Positions 6,240 through 12,697 of a DNA stretch of 12,697 bases are shown piece after piece. A program made the translations under genes and the position numbers. Source of the stretch: Acidimicrobiia bacterium (GTDB lineage Bacteria; Actinomycetota; Acidimicrobiia; IMCC26256; BP-133); NCBI GenBank assembly GCA_025923175.1, contig JAICGL010000048.1, positions 1 to 12,697 of the forward strand, in the 5' to 3' direction. How positions within the stretch are numbered: position 1 is the first letter of the stretch; the number at the start of each line of letters is the position of its first letter. Under the pieces are notes generated by a model that saw only the letters and a program-made list of their open reading frames with translations, did not search any database and had not been told where the DNA came from.

Positions 6240-9200
6240 ATGGCCAAGCCTTCCCTTCACGCGCCCTCCCACCCGGTCCGATTCGTCACGGCCGCCAGCC
6301 TCTTCGACGGCCACGACGCCTCGATCAACATCATGCGGCGCATCCTGCAGTCGCAGGGTGCCGAGGTGATCCATCTGGGCCACAACCGGTCGGTGGATGA
6401 GGTGCTGGTCGCCTGCCTTCATGAGGACGTGCAGGGCGTCGCGGTGTCCTCGTACCAGGGCGGTCACGTCGAGTACTTCAAGTACCTGGTCGACCAGTTG
6501 CGGGCCCGGGGCGCAAGCAACGTGAAGGTCTACGGCGGGGGCGGCGGCACGATCGTCTCGAAGGAGATCCGCGAGCTCGAGGAGTACGGGGTCGAGAAGA
6601 TCTTCTCGCCGGAGGACGGGCAGCGCCTCGGCCTGGCCGGGATGATCAACACGATGATCAAGACCTGCGACGTCGATCCCGTCGGTGACGGGCCGCCGGC
6701 GCTCGAGGACGTCTTCGCCGGGGACCAGCGAGCCCTCGCCCGGCTCATCACCGCACTGGAGTGCGACGCGCTCCCCGACGACAAGCTGGAGGAGCTGCGG
6801 CGGGCGGCGGGCGGGCGCAGCGTGCCCGTCCTCGGCATCACCGGCACCGGCGGCTCGGGCAAGTCGTCGCTGACCGACGAACTGCTGCGGCGGTTCCGGC
6901 TCGATCAGGAGGACAAGCTGCGGGTGGCGGTCATCGCCGTCGACCCGACGCGCCGCAAGGGCGGCGGGGCGCTGCTCGGCGACCGCATCCGCATGAACAC
7001 GCTCGACTCCGGCCAGGTGTACTTCCGGTCGCTGGCCACCCGGGGCGCCAAGGAACTGCCCGACGCCCTCGACGACATGATCGCCGGGCTCAAGGCGGCC
7101 GGCTTCGACCTCGTCATCATCGAAACGCCCGGCATCGGGCAGGGCGACGCGGCGATCGTGCCCCACGTCGACGTCCCCATCTACGTGATGACGCCGGAGT
7201 TCGGGGCGCAGTCCCAGCTCGAGAAGATCGACATGCTCGACTTCGCCGAGGCCGTCGTCATCAACAAGTTTGACCGGCGCGGCGCCGAAGACGCTCTGCG
7301 CGACGTGCGCCGCCAGTTGGTCCGCAACCGGGAGGCGTTCAGCGCCAAGCCCGAAGAGATGCCGGTCTACGGCACGGTGGCGTCGAGGTTCCACGACGAC
7401 GGCGTGACCGCCCTGTACCAGCACCTCCGGGGCCTGCTCGTCGACAAGGGGCTGAAGGTGCCCACCGAAGGAGCGCTGGAGCCGGTCGAGATCAAGGTCA
7501 GCTCGGCGGTGAACCCGGTCGTGCCGCCCGAGCGGTCGCGGTACCTGGCCGACATCGCCTCCACCGTGCGGGACTACCACCGCCAGACGGCCGAGTCGGC
7601 GGCGGCCGCCCGGCGCTGCCAGGCGCTCGAGACGGCCAGGGCCATGATGGCCGAGCGCGACGGTGTGGCCGACGCGACGATGGCCGACCTCGACGCCGCG
7701 CTGGCCGAAGCCCGCGAGGCGCTGCCCGACGCCGACCGCAAGCTGCTCGAGCGGTGGCCGACGGTGGTGGAGCAGTACTCCGGTGACGAGATGGTGGTGA
7801 AGGTCCGGGACCGGGAGCTGCACACGATCCTCGTTCGGGAATCGCTGTCAGGTTCGAAAGTCCCCCGGGTCGCGCTCCCCCGCTACGAAGACCACGGCGA
7901 ACTGCTGCGGTTCTTGCGGTCCGAGAACCTGCCCGGCCACTACCCCGTCACCGCAGGCGTGTTCACCTTCAAACCTGAAGGCGAAGACCCGGCGCGCATG
8001 TTCGCCGGCGAGGGCGACCCGTTCCGGACCAACCGGCGGTTCCACTATCTGGCCGAGGGCCATCTGGCCACCCGCCTGTCGACAGCGTTCGACTCGGTGA
8101 CGTTGTACGGCTTCGACCCCGACGAGCGGCCCGACATCTACGGCAAGGTCGGCACGTCGGGGGTGTCGATCGCCACGCTCGACGACATGAAGGTCCTCTA
8201 CTCCGGCTTCGATCTGTGCGACCCGACGACGTCGGTGTCGATGACGATCAACGGGCCGGCGCCCACGATCCTGGCCATGTTCCTGAACACCGCCATCGAC
8301 CAGCGGGTGGAGGCCTTCGTCGAGGAGATGGGCCACGAGCCCACCGCCGAGGAGTACGAGGGCATTCGGGCCGACACGCTGTCCACGGTGCGGGGCACGG
8401 TGCAGGCCGACATCCTCAAGGAGGACCAGGGCCAGAACACCTGCATCTTCTCGACGGAGTTCTCCCTCAAGATGATGGGCGACATCCAGGAGTACTTCAT
8501 CGAGAACAAGGTGCGGAACTTCTACTCGGTGTCGATCTCCGGCTACCACATCGCCGAAGCCGGCGCGAACCCCATTTCGCAGCTGGCCTTCACGCTGTCC
8601 AACGGGTTCACCTACGTCGAGTCGTACCTGGCCCGGGGCATGGACATCGACGACTTCGCCCCCAACCTGTCCTTCTTCTTCTCCAACGGGATGGACCCGG
8701 AGTACTCCGTCATAGGGCGGGTGGCCCGCCGCATCTGGGGCGTGGCCATGAAGGAGCGCTACGGCGCCAACGAGCGGTCGCAGAAGCTCAAGTACCACGT
8801 GCAGACGTCCGGCCGGTCACTCCACGCCCAGGAGATGGACTTCAACGACATCCGCACGACACTGCAGGCGCTGATCGCCATCTACGACAACTGCAATTCG
8901 CTGCACACCAACGCCTACGACGAGGCGGTGACGACGCCGTCGCAGGAGTCGGTGCGCCGGGCCATGGCCATCCAGCTGATCATCAACCGGGAATGGGGCC
9001 TGGCCATGAACGAGAACCCGCTGCAGGGCTCGTTCATCATCGACGAGCTGACCGATCTCGTCGAAGAGGCTGTCCTGACGGAGTTCGACCGGATCTCGGA
9101 ACGCAACGGTGTGCTCGGGGCGATGGAGCTCGGCTACCAGCGGGGCAAGATCCAGGACGAGTCGATGCTCTACGAGCAGCGCAAGCACGACGGCTCGCTC

Positions 9201-9491
9201 CCGATCATCGGGGTCAACACCTTCCGGAACCCCAACGGCTCCGACGTCCCCGACACGCTGGAGCTGGCCCGGGCCACCGAAGAAGAGAAGCAGTCGCAGC
9301 TCACGCGCCTGCGGGAGTTCCAGGGCCGCACCGCCGACGAACGCCCGGAGATACTGGAACGGCTACGCGAGACAGCCCTCGAAGGCGGCAACTGCTTCGA
9401 GGTCCTCATGGACGCCGTCCGCTGCTGCTCTTTGGGGCAAATCACCCAAACCCTCTTCGAGGTCGGCGGCCGCTACCGCCGCAACGTTTAA
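6240..9491 (+). CDS. icmF: Fused isobutyryl-CoA mutase with built-in G-protein chaperone
   Basis: Adenosylcobalamin-dependent enzyme that interconverts isobutyryl-CoA and n-butyryl-CoA; some members also act on isovaleryl-CoA and pivalyl-CoA. The 1083 residues match known IcmF (about 1090). Order of domains: B12-binding (about 13-145) with axial-ligand motif DGHDA (H25), SSYQGGH (70-76) and GGGGG (99-103); MeaB-like GTPase (about 195-410) with P-loop GTGGSGKS (202-209), ETPGIGQ (295-301) and NKFD (342-345); a helical linker; and the mutase TIM barrel (about 540-1083). F588 (RMFAGEG) and Q732 (EDQGQNT) occupy the positions that are Tyr and Arg in methylmalonyl-CoA mutase, supporting isobutyryl-CoA as substrate. 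The GTPase part is expected to gate cofactor loading. I chose the ATG at 6240 because the -10 box ends 7 nt before it and there is no Shine-Dalgarno sequence; the open frame upstream runs through the MarR gene and is noise. All domains look intact. Confidence 0.96.
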   Translation: MAKPSLHAPSHPVRFVTAASLFDGHDASINIMRRILQSQGAEVIHLGHNRSVDEVLVACLHEDVQGVAVSSYQGGHVEYFKYLVDQLRARGASNVKVYGGGGGTIVSKEIRELEEYGVEKIFSPEDGQRLGLAGMINTMIKTCDVDPVGDGPPALEDVFAGDQRALARLITALECDALPDDKLEELRRAAGGRSVPVLGITGTGGSGKSSLTDELLRRFRLDQEDKLRVAVIAVDPTRRKGGGALLGDRIRMNTLDSGQVYFRSLATRGAKELPDALDDMIAGLKAAGFDLVIIETPGIGQGDAAIVPHVDVPIYVMTPEFGAQSQLEKIDMLDFAEAVVINKFDRRGAEDALRDVRRQLVRNREAFSAKPEEMPVYGTVASRFHDDGVTALYQHLRGLLVDKGLKVPTEGALEPVEIKVSSAVNPVVPPERSRYLADIASTVRDYHRQTAESAAAARRCQALETARAMMAERDGVADATMADLDAALAEAREALPDADRKLLERWPTVVEQYSGDEMVVKVRDRELHTILVRESLSGSKVPRVALPRYEDHGELLRFLRSENLPGHYPVTAGVFTFKPEGEDPARMFAGEGDPFRTNRRFHYLAEGHLATRLSTAFDSVTLYGFDPDERPDIYGKVGTSGVSIATLDDMKVLYSGFDLCDPTTSVSMTINGPAPTILAMFLNTAIDQRVEAFVEEMGHEPTAEEYEGIRADTLSTVRGTVQADILKEDQGQNTCIFSTEFSLKMMGDIQEYFIENKVRNFYSVSISGYHIAEAGANPISQLAFTLSNGFTYVESYLARGMDIDDFAPNLSFFFSNGMDPEYSVIGRVARRIWGVAMKERYGANERSQKLKYHVQTSGRSLHAQEMDFNDIRTTLQALIAIYDNCNSLHTNAYDEAVTTPSQESVRRAMAIQLIINREWGLAMNENPLQGSFIIDELTDLVEEAVLTEFDRISERNGVLGAMELGYQRGKIQDESMLYEQRKHDGSLPIIGVNTFRNPNGSDVPDTLELARATEEEKQSQLTRLREFQGRTADERPEILERLRETALEGGNCFEVLMDAVRCCSLGQITQTLFEVGGRYRRNV

Positions 9492-10234
9492 CCCAGCGTC
9501 TTCGCCAGCTTCTCCAGGGCCTGGCGCGCCCCGCCTTTGATCGGCTCGCCGTGACCGAAGAGGATCGTGTCGACGTCGAGGGCAGCGAGCTTTTTCGCCG
9601 ACTCGGTGGCCTTTGCCATGTCCTCGGTGTACTGGGGGTTCGGCCCGGCGACGCCGTCGCCGCTGCCGTTGACCGCGTCGCCGGTCACGAGCACGTGGGC
9701 ACCGGCGTCGAAGACCGAAATGTGCCCGGGCGTGTGCCCGGGGGTGGCGACGATCTGAAGACCGAAGATCTCGGCGCCGTCGGCGATGGCTTCGATCGGG
9801 CGGGGGGACTGGATGGCGCCGATGTCGGCCTCCCCCGCTGAGACCGTCGCATTGGAGGCCGCCGCCAGGACGGCGGCCAGGCTGCCGGCGTGGTCGGGAT
9901 GCTTGTGGGTGACGATGACATGCCGCACGTCGGCCCACTCCAGGCCGGCGGCCTTGACCGCATCTCCGATCTTGGCCTCGCTTCCCTTGAGGCCGGTGTC
10001 GACGATCGCCGCCTGCCGGCCTCGGGCCAGGACGTAGGCCGACACTGAGCCGAGGGCAGCCCGCTGCCAGACCAGGCCGCCACCGTCCTCGGCACCGACC
10101 CGTTCCGGGTCGATTGCGGTGTCCTCCCGGTCCTCGACACAGGCTGCCCCGGCACCGAGAACGACCGCCGCCACCGCTCCTTTGCCGAGCTCGCAGAGGA
10201 ACAACCGACGGCTCAGCTCATGGACTCGTCCCAT
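9488..10234 (-). CDS. Tat-exported metallo-beta-lactamase-fold hydrolase
   Basis: A 248-residue MBL-fold metal enzyme, substrate unknown. The N-terminus has a twin-arginine signal, SRRLFL (8-13), followed by a hydrophobic stretch and C32 in GAGAAC, which could be a weak lipobox, so the mature protein may be a lipoprotein outside the membrane. Metal ligands expected in this fold are all visible: THKHPDH (H110, H112, D114, H115), H167 in TPGHTPGH, D186 in TGDAV and H228 in FGHGEP. The double TPGHTPGH and GHGEP pattern suits the glyoxalase II / lactonase-like branch rather than true beta-lactamases. The stop codon interlocks with that of icmF (shared TTAA). It is divergent from the NHL gene. A weak -10 (TACCCT, 10248-10243) lies 8 nt before the ATG, again without a Shine-Dalgarno sequence. 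Confidence 0.88.
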   Translation of the reverse strand: MGRVHELSRRLFLCELGKGAVAAVVLGAGAACVEDREDTAIDPERVGAEDGGGLVWQRAALGSVSAYVLARGRQAAIVDTGLKGSEAKIGDAVKAAGLEWADVRHVIVTHKHPDHAGSLAAVLAAASNATVSAGEADIGAIQSPRPIEAIADGAEIFGLQIVATPGHTPGHISVFDAGAHVLVTGDAVNGSGDGVAGPNPQYTEDMAKATESAKKLAALDVDTILFGHGEPIKGGARQALEKLAKTLG

Positions 10235-10295
10235 GCCCGGCGAGGGTATCGGAAACGTTTAAACACTCTGCGCGCGAGGGAACATCCGCCCTGCA
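10235..10295. promoter_or_regulatory. Divergent promoter region between MBL and NHL genes
   Basis: The 61-nt gap must hold both promoters. It contains the overlapping palindromes AAACGTTT (10253-10260) and GTTTAAAC (10257-10264), the only AT-rich patch here and a possible regulator site or -10 region for the NHL gene. On the minus strand TACCCT lies 8 nt before the MBL start. I find no clear -35 box and no well-placed ribosome binding site for either gene (GAGGG is about 15 nt from the NHL ATG). Confidence 0.35.
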
Positions 10296-11885
10296 ATGAA
10301 CCCGAATCCGCGTTCTCTCCGGAACCTCGGGCGCATGCTGGGGATTGTCTTCGCCGTTTGCGTAGCTCTCCCCGGCGCGTCCGGGCCTGCCCATGCCGAC
10401 GGCGCCGGCACCATCGTCACGATCGCGGGCGGCCTCGCCCAGCCTCGGACCGCCGCCGTCGCCGCCAACGGCGAAATCTTCTTCACCGACACGTACCACC
10501 ACCAGATCGGTCGCCTCGACCCCTCGGGCAAGGTGACCACCATCGCCGGTAACGGGTATGGCGGCGACAGCGGTGACGGCGGGCCGGCCACCGAGGCGTC
10601 GCTCAAGACGCCTCACGGGGTGGCGGTCGACAACCGGGGCAATGTCTTCATTGCGGACAGCCCGAATCACCGCATCCGCAAGGTCAACCTCGCCACCGGC
10701 GTGATCACGACAGTGGCCGGAACCGGCCAGGAGGGCTACGGCGGAGACGGCGGGCCGGCCACGGCCGCCCGGCTCAACCGGCCCCGGTTCCTGGTCATCG
10801 CCCGTGACGGCAGCCTGATCATCGCCGATACGGCCAACTACCGGGTGCGGCGGGTCGATCCGGCCGGCGTCATCACGACCATCGCCGGAAACGGCGAGCG
10901 CGGCTACTCGGGTGACGGCGGCCCGGCCACCGCGGCCCGGTTCGACGACCCCCGCGGTCTCGCCTTCGACGACGCCGGCAACCTCTATGTGTCGAACGCC
11001 GAGGGCTCCCCCGTGCCGTCGGTCCGCCGCATCACACCCGGCGGGATGATCACCACCGTCGCCGGTGGCCGCCCTGCCGGGTTCTCCGGGGACGGTGGCC
11101 CGGCCGTCGACGCCCGCCTGCACGAGCCCCGCAGCATCGCCATCTGGCGGTCGACGCTGTACATCGCCGACTCGATGAACGACCGGATCCGTGCCGTCGA
11201 CCTCCGGACCGGGCTGATCCGCACCGTGGCCGGGACGGGTGCCTCCTCCTTCGGCGGCGACGGAGGGCCCGCCACCGCCGCCAAGATCGCCGAGCCTCGC
11301 GGCGTGGCCGTCACCGGCGAGGGCGACGTGATCGTCATCGATACCGGCAACAACCGGCTCCGTCGCATTGACCTCGACGGTGCGGAGCCTCCGGCTGCTC
11401 CGGCGAGCGGCTCGGGCCCGGAAGTCAGCCCGCAGACTGCCGGTCAGCCGGGAGTGGCGCCCGGCGGATCGCCGACGGCCGCTCCGACCGGCTCCTCGGC
11501 CGCAAGCCCGTCCCGCTCGGCAGATCGCCCGGCCCCTCGACCGGCGCCGGCAAGGAGCTCGTCACGGCCGACGACCGCCTCACGTTCGGCGACCCCGCCG
11601 ACCTCACCTACGACCCCTTCGTCGATAACGCCCCCTCCCTCGGTGACGTCGACGACCTCGGTGACGTCGACGACTTCGGTGACGTCACCGATGCCAGGGC
11701 CGCTGTTCATCTCGCCCGACCGATGGCTGGGATCGCCGGGAGACCCTCGCCTCCTGGCGTCGGACCAGGGGTGGCAGGTCGGGCAGAACTCCAGAGTCTG
11801 GCCATACATGCTCGTGCCCGTCGTGGTGCTGACCGTTTATCTGGTGCGCCGCCCCCGATGGACTCCCTCCAGGAGCCACTCCTAG
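10296..11885 (+). CDS. Exported NHL-repeat six-bladed beta-propeller with C-terminal membrane anchor
   Basis: A 529-residue cell-surface protein with unknown ligand. Residues 1-34 form a signal peptide (hydrophobic LGIVFAVCVALPG, cleavage after AHA). Residues 38-362 hold six NHL-type blades, each with a PxGVAVDxxGNVFIADxxNxRIRxVD core ending in TTIAGNG or TVAGTG. Five of the links between blades read GDGGPATxA, a common bacterial NHL signature. The first strand TIVTIAGG can close the ring with blade six. Residues 363-468 are rich in Pro, Ser, Thr and Ala, like a wall-spanning stalk. WPYMLVPVVVLTVYLV (502-517) followed by RRPRW looks like a short transmembrane anchor with a cytoplasmic tail. 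Blade 4 is irregular (SNAEGSPVPSVRR). The family often binds protein or other partners, but no enzyme residues can be assigned. The start is the only ATG or GTG in frame at a suitable place. It is followed after 34 nt by the LVIVD gene, probably in one operon. Confidence 0.88.
   Translation: MNPNPRSLRNLGRMLGIVFAVCVALPGASGPAHADGAGTIVTIAGGLAQPRTAAVAANGEIFFTDTYHHQIGRLDPSGKVTTIAGNGYGGDSGDGGPATEASLKTPHGVAVDNRGNVFIADSPNHRIRKVNLATGVITTVAGTGQEGYGGDGGPATAARLNRPRFLVIARDGSLIIADTANYRVRRVDPAGVITTIAGNGERGYSGDGGPATAARFDDPRGLAFDDAGNLYVSNAEGSPVPSVRRITPGGMITTVAGGRPAGFSGDGGPAVDARLHEPRSIAIWRSTLYIADSMNDRIRAVDLRTGLIRTVAGTGASSFGGDGGPATAAKIAEPRGVAVTGEGDVIVIDTGNNRLRRIDLDGAEPPAAPASGSGPEVSPQTAGQPGVAPGGSPTAAPTGSSAASPSRSADRPAPRPAPARSSSRPTTASRSATPPTSPTTPSSITPPPSVTSTTSVTSTTSVTSPMPGPLFISPDRWLGSPGDPRLLASDQGWQVGQNSRVWPYMLVPVVVLTVYLVRRPRWTPSRSHS
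11640..11687 (+). repeat. 18-bp tandem repeat in the stalk region
   Basis: Two units of 18 bp (11640-11657 and 11658-11675) differ at one base (ACC versus ACT) and are followed by a partial third (11676-11687). They code for SVTSTT, SVTSTT and SVTS. The near identity suggests a recent slip-strand duplication in the Ser/Thr stalk, which could vary in length between strains. Confidence 0.8.
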
Positions 11886-11908
11886 GATCGTCGTAAGGCT
11901 GGAGGGGG

Positions 11909-11913
11909 AGGAG
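11909..11913 (+). promoter_or_regulatory. Ribosome binding site of the LVIVD gene
   Basis: AGGAG within a purine run (from 11901) lies 6 nt before the ATG at 11920. It fixes the start and supports a real gene, since the frame runs off the window. Confidence 0.8.
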
Positions 11914-11919
11914 ATCCTG

Positions 11920-12697
11920 ATGGGACAGGCGCGGAAGCCGAGGAGCTTCCTGCTGCATCTGGCACTGATGCATTCGCTCGTCGGCGGTCTTCTCGGGGTG
12001 CCGCTCGTGAACTCGGCCGCCGCCGAATCCTCGGTGTTCGAGGGGCCGGTGCCGAGGCCTGCGGCGTGCGCGCCGGGCGATCGCCCGGAGACCGGTATCC
12101 AGGGTGAGGTCCCCATCGCCGACCGGAAGAGCGGCCGGTCCAAGGAGGGTTACAACTGCAACCTCACGCTCGTCGGGCACTACAGCCGGAGCGAGGGGTT
12201 CGAGGGCGCCGCCTACCAGGCCTCCTACTACGGCGACTGCGCGTACTACGAGACGGCGGCCGGCTCCCAGACCCGGCGGGGGGTCCAGGTCGTCGACGCC
12301 TCTGACCGCAGCGATCCCAAGGTCACAAAGAACCTGACGACCCCGGCCATGCTTTCGCCCTGGGAGTCACTGAAGGTTCACCCGGGCCGCAAACTCCTGG
12401 CGGGGGTGATGCTGCACACCAATGCCCAGACGGTGTTCACCGGCTTTACCCAGGCAGGCTGGATCGACATCTACGACGTCGGCCAGGACTGCGCCAATCC
12501 CAGGCTCGTGGCCAGCAGGCCGTTCGCCGGCGGTTCGCACGAAGGCAACTGGTCCCAGGACGGCAATACATACTGGGCTGCCTCGCTCTTCCCGGGTGTG
12601 CTCACGGCCATCGACGTCAAGGACCCGACCAATCCGGTGGCGGTTGGTTCGTTCTATGCCAACTCCATCATTCACGGCATCGGCGCCAGTCCGGACG
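11920..12697 (+). CDS. Secreted LVIVD-repeat beta-propeller protein, N-terminal part (cut by window edge)
   Basis: Unbroken frame of 259 codons to the right edge, translated by hand. Residues 1-35 resemble a signal peptide: MGQARKPRSF, then a hydrophobic LLHLALMHSLVGGLLGVPLV, with cleavage after NSAAA. The mature part has LVIVD-type repeat cores: RGVQVVDASDRSDPKVTKNL (120-139), WIDIYDVGQDCANPRLVAS (181-199) and LTAIDVKDPTNPVAVGSF (228-245). LSPWESLKVHPGRKLLAG (145-162) is also typical of bacterial LVIVD proteins. Such repeats form beta-propellers, generally exported and of unknown function. C50, C80, C107 and C191 could form disulfides. It follows the NHL gene by 34 nt on the same strand with a good ribosome binding site, so the two are probably co-transcribed. 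The C-terminal half is not visible, so an anchor or further domain cannot be excluded. Confidence 0.85.
   Translation, partial: MGQARKPRSFLLHLALMHSLVGGLLGVPLVNSAAAESSVFEGPVPRPAACAPGDRPETGIQGEVPIADRKSGRSKEGYNCNLTLVGHYSRSEGFEGAAYQASYYGDCAYYETAAGSQTRRGVQVVDASDRSDPKVTKNLTTPAMLSPWESLKVHPGRKLLAGVMLHTNAQTVFTGFTQAGWIDIYDVGQDCANPRLVASRPFAGGSHEGNWSQDGNTYWAASLFPGVLTAIDVKDPTNPVAVGSFYANSIIHGIGASPD

Noticed and set aside
6198..7823. 541-residue open frame on the minus strand opposite icmF
   Set aside because: It is a frame shadow: high GC removes stop codons, the composition is low-complexity Arg/Val/Asp/His-rich, and it crosses the promoter region. icmF on the other strand has clear motifs throughout.
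9464..9530. Short inverted repeats near the icmF/MBL 3' ends (GGCGG/CCGCC, CGCCAG/CTGGCG) as terminators
   Set aside because: They lie inside coding sequence, are short, have no T tract, and such repeats are frequent by chance at this GC content.
8216..9841. 541-residue plus-strand frame running from icmF into the MBL gene
   Set aside because: Arg/His/Gly-rich noise in another frame of icmF, then antisense to the MBL gene; no motifs and no ribosome binding site.

Overview
The window is GC-rich bacterial DNA with GTG starts, stop/start overlaps and promoters placed right at start codons. The set of genes (argCJBDF cluster, a fused IcmF mutase, actinobacterial-type RTX calcium-binding protein, NHL and LVIVD beta-propeller proteins) points to an actinomycete. 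An Acidimicrobiia-like lineage is my best guess, from general resemblance only. I see no rRNA, tRNA, insertion sequence, phage gene or CRISPR array.

Left part, minus strand (1-4860): a tightly packed arginine operon read argC-argJ-argB-argD-argF. argF is cut by the left edge after 164 codons. Junctions are argC/argJ 1-nt overlap, argJ/argB 4-nt GTGA overlap, argB/argD 13-nt gap and argD/argF 4-nt GTGA overlap. The enzymes carry N-acetylglutamyl phosphate through reduction (ArgC), transamination (ArgD), acetyl recycling (ArgJ, with ArgB using the regenerated N-acetylglutamate) and carbamoylation of ornithine (ArgF). A -10 hexamer lies 6 nt before the argC ATG, so the mRNA is probably leaderless. 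An ARG-box-like palindrome lies just upstream.

Middle (4861-6239): a 229-nt spacer holds a possible RNA hairpin and a strong ribosome binding site for a small secreted protein made of 14 consecutive RTX nonapeptides. Its 3' end faces a MarR-family gene across a bidirectional hairpin terminator. The MarR gene is divergent from icmF. The 63-nt gap between them carries two promoters that both look leaderless and a 20-nt imperfect palindrome between the icmF -35 and -10 boxes, suggesting that the MarR protein controls icmF and itself.

Right part (6240-12697): icmF encodes a 1083-residue isobutyryl-CoA mutase fused to its G-protein chaperone. Its stop codon interlocks with that of a convergent, Tat-exported metallo-beta-lactamase-fold protein. 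Divergent from the latter are two consecutive genes for exported beta-propeller proteins: a six-bladed NHL protein with a Pro/Ser/Thr-rich stalk and a C-terminal membrane anchor, and an LVIVD-repeat protein cut by the right edge. The most interesting points are the repeated leaderless promoter layout, the MarR/icmF switch region, the hairpin with an anti-Shine-Dalgarno loop before the RTX gene, and the paired propeller genes of unknown function.
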